Of a DNA stretch of 28,677 nt, positions 22,335 to 28,677 are shown piece after piece (within the stretch, counting starts at the first letter, position 1; each line of letters starts with the position of its first letter). The position numbers and the translations under genes were made by a program. The notes under the pieces were generated by a model that was given only the letters and a program-made list of their open reading frames with translations, did no database searches and was not told the DNA's origin. Location: NCBI GenBank assembly GCA_048594975.1, contig JBMDXQ010000045.1:1-28677 (forward strand), read 5' to 3'. The stretch is from JBMDXB01 sp048594975 (GTDB lineage: Bacteria; Acidobacteriota; Vicinamibacteria; Vicinamibacterales; 2-12-FULL-66-21).

Positions 22335-24143
22335 ATGCTGAAGTCCTTTGGCGCACTGCCCTGCAACGACGGCGTCCGCTTCCGTATCCCAGCCACCGAC
22401 GCGCGCGAGCTCGCGATCATCCTGCACGACGGCCGGGCTGCCGGCCGCCACGTCCTGCGCGAGCGCGACGCCGACGGCGTGTTCGAGACGGTGATTCCCG
22501 GGGCGGCTGCCGGGGATTGGTACTCGTGCGCGATCGACGGCGGTCCGCCGCGGCCCGATCCGGCATCGCGTTTTCAGCCGGACGGCGTACACGGCGCGTG
22601 CGCGATCGTCGATCCACGCGTGTTCCCGTGGACGGACGGGACCTGGCGCGGCCGTTCCGCCCGCGAGCTGATCGTGTACGAGCTCCACGTCGGCACCTTT
22701 TCTCCCGAGGGGACGTACGCAGGCGCGCGCGATCGGCTGCCCGCGCTGCGTGACCTTGGCGTCACCGCCGTCGAACTCATGCCGCTGGCGGATTTTCCCG
22801 GCGGCCGCAACTGGGGCTACGACGGGGTCTGCCTGTTCGCGCCGGCGCGCGCCTACGGACGGCCCGACGACCTCCGCGCGTTCGTCGATCGCGCGCACCA
22901 GCTCGGCATCGCCGTCATCCTCGACGTCGTCTACAACCACCTTGGGCCCGAGGGAGCCTACCTGCACGAGTTCATGCCGCGGTACCTCACGGGTCGCCAT
23001 CACACGCCGTGGGGCGGCGCGGTGAACCTGGACGGGCACGGCAGCCGGCTGGTGCGCGCGTTCATCACCGCGAACGTCGCCCATTGGGTGCGCGAGTACC
23101 ATCTGGACGGGCTGCGTCTGGACGCCACGCACGCGCTCGTCGACGAATCCCCCGTCCACATCCTCGCCGAGATCGGCGCGGCGGCACGCAGGCAAGCTGC
23201 GTGGCCGGTGCACATCCATGCTGAAGACGACCGCAGCCTCGCCGTGCTCATCGACGATTCGCCGGGCGGCCTGCAGCTCGACGGGGCGTGGGCGGACGAC
23301 TTCCACCACGCGATCCGGCGGCACCTCGCGGGCGATTGCCACGGCTACTTCAGCCGGTATGCGGGCGACGCCGGGGAGATCGCGACGACGATCAGGGACG
23401 GCTGGCTGGTGACGCCGGCACGCGGGACCGATCCCTCGTGCGTGCCGATGCGCCGCTTCATCGTGTGCCTGCAGAACCACGACCAGATCGGCAACCGCGC
23501 GCTCGGCGATCGCCTGCACCACACCGTGGACGCCGCCGCCTGGCGGGCCGCGACGGTGCTGCTGCTGACCGTGCCGATGACGCCGCTGCTCTTCATGGGC
23601 CAGGAGTGGGCGGCCAGCACGCCCTTCCAGTTCTTCACCGACATGCCACCGTCGCTGGGCGCGCTCGTGACCGAGGGGCGGCGTCTGGAGTTTGCCGCGT
23701 TTCCGGCCTTCGCCGACGCGGCGGCGCGCGACCCGATTCCCGATCCGCAGGCGCCCGCGACGTTCGAGGCCAGCCGCCTGCGCTGGGAAGAGCGGGACCG
23801 CCCGCCGCACCGACACGTGCTCGATTTGTACCGCGCGCTGATCGACCTGCGCCGGCGCGAGCCGGCGCTGGCCGGCAGCGAGGCATGCGCCGGCGAGGCG
23901 AGCGCGCCCGACGACGACACCGTCGTCATGTGCCGGCGGGGAGAGGGCGCGGCGTTCTGGATCGCGGCGAGGCTCACGCGACCGGGGACGGTGCGCGTGC
24001 CCGCCGCGGGTCGGCCCCGCGTCGTGCTTTCGTCGGAGGACGCGGCGTTTGCGCCCGACCCGGCGCCGCCGATCGTCGAAACCTCGCCCGACGGGACCAC
24101 CGTCCGGTTCCACCGCGCCGGCGCGGTCATACTGAGGGCATGA
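22335..24143 (+). CDS. treZ: Malto-oligosyltrehalose trehalohydrolase TreZ
   Basis: TreZ hydrolyses the alpha-1,4 bond next to the terminal trehalose of maltooligosyl-trehalose, releasing free trehalose. The 602-residue GH13 protein has an N-terminal E-set domain, the DPASRFQPDGVHG segment typical of TreZ, YELHVGTFSPEGTY, and ELMPLADFPGGRNWGYDGV. The catalytic residues are Asp263 (LRLDATHAL), Glu297 (IHAEDD) and Asp383 (LQNHDQIGNRALG). The PASRFQP and ENDR-type region separate it from the branching enzyme GlgB. ATG at 22335 lies 9 bp after the treS stop with no strong Shine-Dalgarno, consistent with translational reinitiation. Its stop overlaps the treY start as ATGA. Confidence 0.94.
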   Translation: MLKSFGALPCNDGVRFRIPATDARELAIILHDGRAAGRHVLRERDADGVFETVIPGAAAGDWYSCAIDGGPPRPDPASRFQPDGVHGACAIVDPRVFPWTDGTWRGRSARELIVYELHVGTFSPEGTYAGARDRLPALRDLGVTAVELMPLADFPGGRNWGYDGVCLFAPARAYGRPDDLRAFVDRAHQLGIAVILDVVYNHLGPEGAYLHEFMPRYLTGRHHTPWGGAVNLDGHGSRLVRAFITANVAHWVREYHLDGLRLDATHALVDESPVHILAEIGAAARRQAAWPVHIHAEDDRSLAVLIDDSPGGLQLDGAWADDFHHAIRRHLAGDCHGYFSRYAGDAGEIATTIRDGWLVTPARGTDPSCVPMRRFIVCLQNHDQIGNRALGDRLHHTVDAAAWRAATVLLLTVPMTPLLFMGQEWAASTPFQFFTDMPPSLGALVTEGRRLEFAAFPAFADAAARDPIPDPQAPATFEASRLRWEERDRPPHRHVLDLYRALIDLRRREPALAGSEACAGEASAPDDDTVVMCRRGEGAAFWIAARLTRPGTVRVPAAGRPRVVLSSEDAAFAPDPAPPIVETSPDGTTVRFHRAGAVILRA

Positions 24144-27082
24144 CCGCCGCTCCCGATCAGCGGCGCGACCCCGTCTACGTGCCGGCCAGCACGTACCGGC
24201 TGCAGGTGCACGCCGCCTTCCCGCTGACCGCGGCGCGCGACCTCGTACCCTACCTGCACCGGCTCGGCGTGGACGCCTGCTATACCTCGCCGTACTTCAC
24301 CGCCTCGCCCGGCAGCACCCACGGCTACGACGTGTACAACCACAACGAGATCAGCCCGGAGCTCGGCGGGGCGGACGCCCACGCGGCGTTCACCGACGCG
24401 CTCAGGGACGCGGGCATGGGCCACGTCGTCGACTTCGTGCCGAATCACATGGGCGTCGGCACGAGCAATCCGTGGTGGGCCGACGTGCTCGAGAACGGTC
24501 CCAGCGCCGCCGCGGCGCACTTCTTCGACATCGAGTGGTCGCCGATCAAGGCGGCGCTCCACGCCAAGCTCCTGCTGCCCATCCTCGGCGATCAGTACGG
24601 ACAGGTGCTCGAGCGCGGCGAGCTGCAACTCGCCTTCAAGGACGGCGCGCTGGTGCTCACGTATGTCGACCACGTGCTGCCCATCAACCCGCGGGAGGCG
24701 CCGCGCGTGTACCGGCCGGCGGCCGAACGCCTCGCGGCGGCGGTCGGACAGGACGACCCGCTGGTGCACGAGTTCCTGAGCATCGTCTCGTCGCTGCAGA
24801 ACATGCCCGGCTACACGGTACAGGAGCCGGGACTGATGGCGGATCGGCAGCGCGAGAAGGAGGTGGCGCGCTCCCGGCTCCTCCGGCTGGTGTCGGAAGC
24901 CCCGGTCGTGCTCGGGTGCATCGAGGAGACGATTCGCGAGTTCAACGGCACGCCCGGCCAGCCGGCGAGCTTCGATGCCCTCCACGATCTGCTCGAGCAG
25001 CAGGCCTACCGGCTCTCGTACTGGCGGACGGCGGCGCACGAGATCAACTACCGCCGCTTCTTCGACGTCAACACGCTGGCGGGCCTGCGGGTCGAGCGGC
25101 AGGAGGTGTTCGACGCGACGCATGCGCTGCTCGCGACGCTCATCGCGAGCGGCCGGGTGAGCGCCGTGCGCATCGACCACCCCGACGGCCTGTTCGACCC
25201 GGCGCGGTACTTCGCGATGCTGCAGCAGCTCGCCGCCGAGTCCACCGGCCGGCCCGACCGGTCGCTCTACGTGGTCGCGGAAAAGATCCTCTCCGGGCGC
25301 GAGCAGCTCCCGCTCGGGTGGCCGGTGAGCGGCACGACCGGCTACAACTACCTCAACGATCTGAACGGCATCTTCGTCGACGCGTCGCAGGCGCGCCGCA
25401 GCCGCCGCGTCTACGCGAAGCTCACCGGCCAGGGCGACCCGTTCGACGACGTGCTGTACCAGAGCAAGCGGCTGATCATGGAGACGGCGATGTCGAGCGA
25501 GCTGAGCGTGCTCGCGCACATGCTCGACCGCATCGCGGAAGGCAACCGCCGGTCGCGTGACTTCACGCTGGAGAGCCTGCGCGACGTCATCACCGCGGTG
25601 GTGGCCTGCTTCCCGGTGTACCGGACCTACGTGGACGAGGGCGGCTGGACGCCGGAGGACCGGCAGGTGCTGCAGGCGGCGATCGTGCGCGCGCGCCGCC
25701 GCAACCCGGCGATGGAATCGTCGATCTTCGACTTCTTCTGGGAGGTGATGCTGCCGCGCGACGTCGAGGCGGAACCGCCGCCGTCGGGACGGGAGCGGCG
25801 GGGCGGCTATCCGCCGGCTGACGCCAGCGAAGCGACGGAGCGGCGGCGGTTCGCGATGAAGCTGCAGCAGTACACCGCGCCGGTGCACGCGAAAGGGCTC
25901 GAGGACACCGCCTTCTACCGCTACAACGTGCTGCTCTCGCTCAACGAGGTGGGCGGCGACCCCTCGCGGTTCGGCCGGTCGGCTGCCGATTTCCACGAAG
26001 CCAACATCCGCCGCGCGTCCACCTGGCCGTTCGAGATGCTCGCGACCTCCACCCACGACACCAAGAAGAGCGAGGACGTGCGCGCCCGGATCAACGTCCT
26101 CTCGGAGATCCCGGATGAATGGGGGCGGGAGGTCGCGAAGTGGATGCGCCTGAACAGGACGCACCGTCCGATCGTCGACGGCGAGCCGGTGCCGGGCCGA
26201 AACGACGAGTACCGCTTCTACCAGGCGCTGGCAGGTGTCTGGCCGCTCGGCGCCGAGCCCCCCGTGGTGAAGGCGGAGTCGCTCGCCGACCGCATGAAAC
26301 AGTACATGCTGAAGTCGGTACGCGAGGCCAAGCGGCACACCAGCTGGGTCACGACCAACGAGCCGTACGAGCAGGCGATCGTCCAATTCGTGGCGCGCGT
26401 GCTGGCCGGGCCCGGTGCCGCGCGGTTCGCGCCCGCGTTTGCCGCCTACCACGCGCGCATCGCCGCGCTCGGCGCCGTCAATTCGCTCGCCCAGGTCGTG
26501 TTGAAGATTGGCAGCCCGGGCGTGCCGGACTTCTACCAGGGCAGCGAGATCTGGGACTTCAGCCTGGTCGACCCCGACAACCGGCGCCCGGTGGATTTCA
26601 CGCCGCGCCAGCGCCTGCTCGCCGACGTCGAAGCGGTCCTCGAGCGAGGCCTGGACGGCGTCGACGTCCGCGCGTGGCTGGGCGACGGGCGACTGAAGCT
26701 GCTCGTCACTACCGCCGGTCTGCGGCTGCGGCGGCAGCACCGCGACTTGTTCCTCCGCGGCGCCTACGTGCCGCTCGTGACGGACTGCACCGCTCGCGGC
26801 GAGTGCGTGGCCTTCGCGCGCACGCTCGACTCCGGTGCCGCGCTGTTCGTCGCGCCCCGCCTGTGCGCGGGGATGTACCTGCCCGAACGGCCGCTAGCGC
26901 TTGGCGGCGAGGCGTGGAAGACGTCGCGCGTCATGCTGCCGCCGACGCTGCAGCAACGGACGTTCCGCAGCGTCATCACCGGGGAGCAGATCACACCGAC
27001 GCAGGCCGCCGACAGCGCGTGGTTGTTCGTGGGTCAGGTCTTCGACCGGGTGCCCGTAGGGATGCTGACGGCTGGGTTGTAG
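24140..27082 (+). CDS. treY: Malto-oligosyltrehalose synthase TreY
   Basis: TreY converts the reducing-end alpha-1,4 linkage of a maltodextrin into the alpha,alpha-1,1 linkage of maltooligosyl-trehalose by intramolecular transglycosylation. The 980-residue product begins MTAAPDQRRDPVYVPASTYRL. It has the GH13_26 hallmarks: TSPYFTASPGSTHGYDV, DFVPNHMG, NYRRFFDVNTLAGLR, VRIDHPDGL (nucleophile Asp346), VVAEKIL (Glu381) and ATSTHDTKKSEDVRAR (Asp640). It also has the C-terminal GSPGVPDFYQGSE. It is at the long end of the family, with a Pro/Arg-rich insertion near 540-565. It is the last gene of the operon and converges on the LigD-type gene. Confidence 0.96.
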   Translation: MTAAPDQRRDPVYVPASTYRLQVHAAFPLTAARDLVPYLHRLGVDACYTSPYFTASPGSTHGYDVYNHNEISPELGGADAHAAFTDALRDAGMGHVVDFVPNHMGVGTSNPWWADVLENGPSAAAAHFFDIEWSPIKAALHAKLLLPILGDQYGQVLERGELQLAFKDGALVLTYVDHVLPINPREAPRVYRPAAERLAAAVGQDDPLVHEFLSIVSSLQNMPGYTVQEPGLMADRQREKEVARSRLLRLVSEAPVVLGCIEETIREFNGTPGQPASFDALHDLLEQQAYRLSYWRTAAHEINYRRFFDVNTLAGLRVERQEVFDATHALLATLIASGRVSAVRIDHPDGLFDPARYFAMLQQLAAESTGRPDRSLYVVAEKILSGREQLPLGWPVSGTTGYNYLNDLNGIFVDASQARRSRRVYAKLTGQGDPFDDVLYQSKRLIMETAMSSELSVLAHMLDRIAEGNRRSRDFTLESLRDVITAVVACFPVYRTYVDEGGWTPEDRQVLQAAIVRARRRNPAMESSIFDFFWEVMLPRDVEAEPPPSGRERRGGYPPADASEATERRRFAMKLQQYTAPVHAKGLEDTAFYRYNVLLSLNEVGGDPSRFGRSAADFHEANIRRASTWPFEMLATSTHDTKKSEDVRARINVLSEIPDEWGREVAKWMRLNRTHRPIVDGEPVPGRNDEYRFYQALAGVWPLGAEPPVVKAESLADRMKQYMLKSVREAKRHTSWVTTNEPYEQAIVQFVARVLAGPGAARFAPAFAAYHARIAALGAVNSLAQVVLKIGSPGVPDFYQGSEIWDFSLVDPDNRRPVDFTPRQRLLADVEAVLERGLDGVDVRAWLGDGRLKLLVTTAGLRLRRQHRDLFLRGAYVPLVTDCTARGECVAFARTLDSGAALFVAPRLCAGMYLPERPLALGGEAWKTSRVMLPPTLQQRTFRSVITGEQITPTQAADSAWLFVGQVFDRVPVGMLTAGL

Positions 27083-27122
27083 CAGGCAGCCACCAGGAGC
27101 CACCTGCCAGTGTCCAACGTTG
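27081..27122. repeat. Six-unit heptamer array (AGNNNCC) starting in the treY stop codon
   Basis: Six consecutive 7-bp units of the pattern A-N5-C, such as AGCCACC, AGGAGCC, ACCTGCC and AGTGTCC, start at the second base of the treY TAG. They fill most of the 63-bp convergent spacer to the LigD-type gene. GGCAG/CTGCC within it can pair as a weak hairpin. Confidence 0.6.
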
Positions 27123-27145
27123 ACGGCTGTCGCGGGAGGCGGGAT

Positions 27146-28075
27146 TCACAGGTAAGTCGCGAGCGAGAAGCGGCCGCGCGCCGACAGCAGCGGCTTCCAC
27201 AGGTCGCCGAGCTTTGCGATGCGCTGGCGCACGTTGTCCATGCGGAAGTCCTCGACGCGGACGCCGGCATCGAGCTCGCGCCAGGTGATCGGCGTCGAGA
27301 CAGGGGCGCGCGGCCGCGGGCGGACCGAGTAGATCGACGCCAGCGTCCGTCCCCACGCGTTCTGGTTGTAGTCCACGAGCACGCGCCCCTTCGGCCGCTT
27401 GGCCACGCGGTACTCCGCCGTCATCAGCTTCGGGTGCCGCGCCGCGAGCTCGACCGCCAGCGCCTTGGCGAACGTCCAGACGTCTTTCTGCACCGGTCCG
27501 CGCACGATCGGAACGTAGACGTGAAGGCCGCGCGACCCGGTCGTCTTCGCGAGCGAGGGCATGCGCAGCGTGTCGAGCGCCTCGTGCACCACGCGACCGC
27601 TCTCGAGCACCGCCTCCCAGGTCGCTCCGTCACCGGGATCCAGATCGAAATGCAGGTAGTCCGGCCGGGCGACGTCGTCGCAGGTGGCGTACCACTGGTT
27701 CAGATCGATGCACCCGAGGTTGATGACCCAGAGCAGCGACGGCAGGTCGTCGATGACGGGGAAATCGATCACGTTGCCGGAGTCGTGCTCGATGCGGCAG
27801 GTCGGGATCCAGTCCGGCCGGGGCGTGGGCGCGCGCTTCATGAAGAAGAACTCGCCGGCGGCGCCGTGCGGATAGCGCTTCATCACCATGGCGCGATCGC
27901 GGATGTGCGGGAGCAGCACAGGCGCGACGTCGGCGTAGTACTGGATCAGGTCGCCCTTGGTGATCCGCTCCTTCGGCCAGAACAGCTTGTCGAGATTGGA
28001 GAGACGGACCTCGCGGCCGTCCACCTTCACGGTGTGCGTGCCGGTCGCGGGAATCGTGACGCGTTTGGGCGGCAT
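27146..28075 (-). CDS. ligD: Stand-alone LigD-type polymerase/primase domain protein
   Basis: The 309-residue product is an archaeo-eukaryotic-primase-fold polymerase of the LigD PolDom type, which fills and extends ends during bacterial non-homologous end joining. Visible signatures are LSNLDKLFWP at 26-35, YPHGAAGEFFFMKRAP at 68-83, the metal-binding FDLDPGD at 143-149, KTTGSRGLHVYVPI at 177-190 and LVDYNQNAWGRT at 233-244. No ATP-dependent ligase or 3'-phosphoesterase domain is attached. ATG at 28075 was chosen because it gives the normal family N-terminus; upstream in-frame sequence is repeat-derived. No Shine-Dalgarno is evident. Ku and a ligase are not in the window but could lie beyond the right edge. 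Confidence 0.88.
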   Translation of the reverse strand: MPPKRVTIPATGTHTVKVDGREVRLSNLDKLFWPKERITKGDLIQYYADVAPVLLPHIRDRAMVMKRYPHGAAGEFFFMKRAPTPRPDWIPTCRIEHDSGNVIDFPVIDDLPSLLWVINLGCIDLNQWYATCDDVARPDYLHFDLDPGDGATWEAVLESGRVVHEALDTLRMPSLAKTTGSRGLHVYVPIVRGPVQKDVWTFAKALAVELAARHPKLMTAEYRVAKRPKGRVLVDYNQNAWGRTLASIYSVRPRPRAPVSTPITWRELDAGVRVEDFRMDNVRQRIAKLGDLWKPLLSARGRFSLATYL

Positions 28076-28120
28076 CTGCTGGCGGACGCAACGGGTGTCA
28101 CGATCGGCCTTCGGCCGTCT

Positions 28121-28152
28121 CACGAAGGCGCGAAGACGCAAAGTGCACGAAG
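28121..28152. repeat. Four-unit octamer array (CACGAAGG-type) upstream of the LigD-type gene
   Basis: Four 8-bp units (CACGAAGG, CGCGAAGA, CGCAAAGT, GCACGAAG) run in tandem in the 145-bp spacer. On the minus strand it reads as a CTTCGTG/CTTTGCG-type tract, a style of intergenic low-complexity repeat I have seen in other bacteria. A -10-like TAGAAT (28159-28164, minus strand) lies just upstream of it with respect to the LigD-type gene. Confidence 0.5.
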
Positions 28153-28166
28153 AGGATAATTCTAGA

Positions 28167-28179
28167 CCGCCGGAGGCGG
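28167..28179 (-). terminator. Weak terminator-like hairpin after the right-edge gene
   Basis: On the minus strand CCGCC-TCC-GGCGG is followed by TCTAGAATTA, a modestly T/A-rich tail. It lies 41 bp after the stop codon of the right-edge gene. The stem is only 5 bp, and the tail overlaps a -10-like hexamer, so the call is tentative. Confidence 0.25.
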
Positions 28180-28220
28180 GCCGTCGGCGCGTTCACGCGT
28201 GACACCGAACGCCGATGGGC

Positions 28221-28677
28221 TCAGAGCTTGACGCGAGTCTTCGGATCCAGTCTGGGCGGCCGCGCGCCGTGGCGCACGGCGCCCGCGACGGGGACGTAGG
28301 TCAGTTCCTCGCCGGCGGCGGCGCACCGCAGGAGGAGGCCGCCGCGGCTCATGTCGCCGCGGCCGACGAACTCCGCCGGGAACATCAGCCGGTCGCCGAA
28401 GATGTGCTGCAGGACGTCGACGTACTTGCCCGAGGCGATGCTCCCCAGCAGGACGACCTCGCAGGCGGCGCCGACGTCCTCCGCGACCGCCCGCGCGGCC
28501 GCCTCGAGCGGCCGGCGGTACTTCGGGTTCGCCGGCGACACGTCCACCTGCGCGAATGCCGAGAGCGCGGCGCCGGTCACGATTGTGTCGGGCGTGCGCA
28601 GGCCGGCAGCCGGCGTGATGACGAAGACGCCGGCGCCCGACACGGACGACTGCGGATCCGGCGGCGCCGCGAAGCGC
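28221..28677 (-). CDS. Unrecognised protein, N-terminus beyond the right edge
   Basis: I do not recognise this protein. At least 151 residues are visible and the frame stays open to the edge. An internal GTG at 28643 is possible, but the preceding FAAPPDPQSS reads as real coding sequence. Notable segments are VFVITPAAGLRTPDTI, a central VVLLGSIASGKYVDVL, and GDRLMFPAEFVGRGDMSRGGLLLR, with a basic Pro/Arg-rich C-terminus ending TRVKL. There is no signal peptide or membrane segment in the visible part. Coding bias (third-position G/C) matches its neighbours. It precedes the LigD-type gene on the same strand by 145 bp. The well-structured middle block suggests a conserved soluble domain, possibly an enzyme; no function is claimed. 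Confidence 0.7.
   Translation of the reverse strand, partial: RFAAPPDPQSSVSGAGVFVITPAAGLRTPDTIVTGAALSAFAQVDVSPANPKYRRPLEAAARAVAEDVGAACEVVLLGSIASGKYVDVLQHIFGDRLMFPAEFVGRGDMSRGGLLLRCAAAGEELTYVPVAGAVRHGARPPRLDPKTRVKL

Noticed and set aside
22335..24143. treZ could be a glycogen branching enzyme, as glgB often follows treS-mak
   Set aside because: The DPASRFQPDGVHG segment, the 602-residue length, the Asp/Glu/Asp context and the ATGA overlap with treY are those of TreZ.
23345..26740. Long minus-strand open frame opposite treZ and treY
   Set aside because: Same artefact: no recognisable domain, and it lies opposite two fully supported enzymes.

Overview
The window is a chromosomal segment of a high-GC (roughly 70 % by eye), Gram-negative-type bacterium. 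The gene order tilS-ftsH-folP-cdaA-cdaR-glmM-pdxJ, the DUF3365, DUF4112 and deoxyhypusine-synthase-like genes, and the GlgE/TreYZ set suggest an acidobacterium, perhaps of the Vicinamibacteria. That placement is inference; the window has no rRNA or other phylogenetic marker. No phage, insertion sequence, integrase or CRISPR array was seen.

Region 1 (1-9350, minus strand) is a housekeeping operon. A tRNA with anticodon CAT and an encoded CCA end lies just upstream of tilS. It is followed by ftsH, folP, cdaA, cdaR, glmM, pdxJ and an alpha/beta hydrolase that runs off the left edge. Most joints are stop/start overlaps (GTGA, TGATG, ATGA). The exception is a 165-bp gap between ftsH and folP and a 265-bp gap between folP and cdaA, both of which carry short-unit repeat arrays. 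Functionally it joins tRNA decoding, membrane proteolysis, folate synthesis, c-di-AMP signalling, peptidoglycan precursor synthesis and vitamin B6 synthesis.

Region 2 (9520-14316, minus strand) holds separate genes: a deoxyhypusine-synthase-like protein, queA (queuosine), an AI-2E/PerM-family membrane protein, a DUF3365 c-type haem protein and a DUF4112 membrane protein. The first two have GTG starts without a Shine-Dalgarno, each exactly 6 nt after a -10-like TAGA(A/T)T, so both may be leaderless.

Region 3 (14555-27082, plus strand) is a 12.5-kb alpha-glucan/trehalose operon: glgX (treX-like debranching), glgE, a treS-maltokinase fusion, treZ and treY. TreS plus maltokinase turn trehalose into maltose-1-phosphate, and GlgE adds it to alpha-glucan. 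The debranching enzyme with TreY and TreZ turns linear glucan back into trehalose. Both directions are therefore encoded together. No branching enzyme (glgB) is in the window.

Region 4 (27146-28677, minus strand) holds a stand-alone LigD-type polymerase/primase-domain protein and an unrecognised conserved-looking protein cut by the right edge.

The most unusual signal is a recurring class of degenerate 6-8-bp tandem arrays in spacers. They start at or very near the stop codons of folP, ftsH, queA, the AI-2E-family gene, glgX and treY. Each locus has its own unit, some are arranged as inverted repeats, and the folP and ftsH copies share the same unit and a palindrome.
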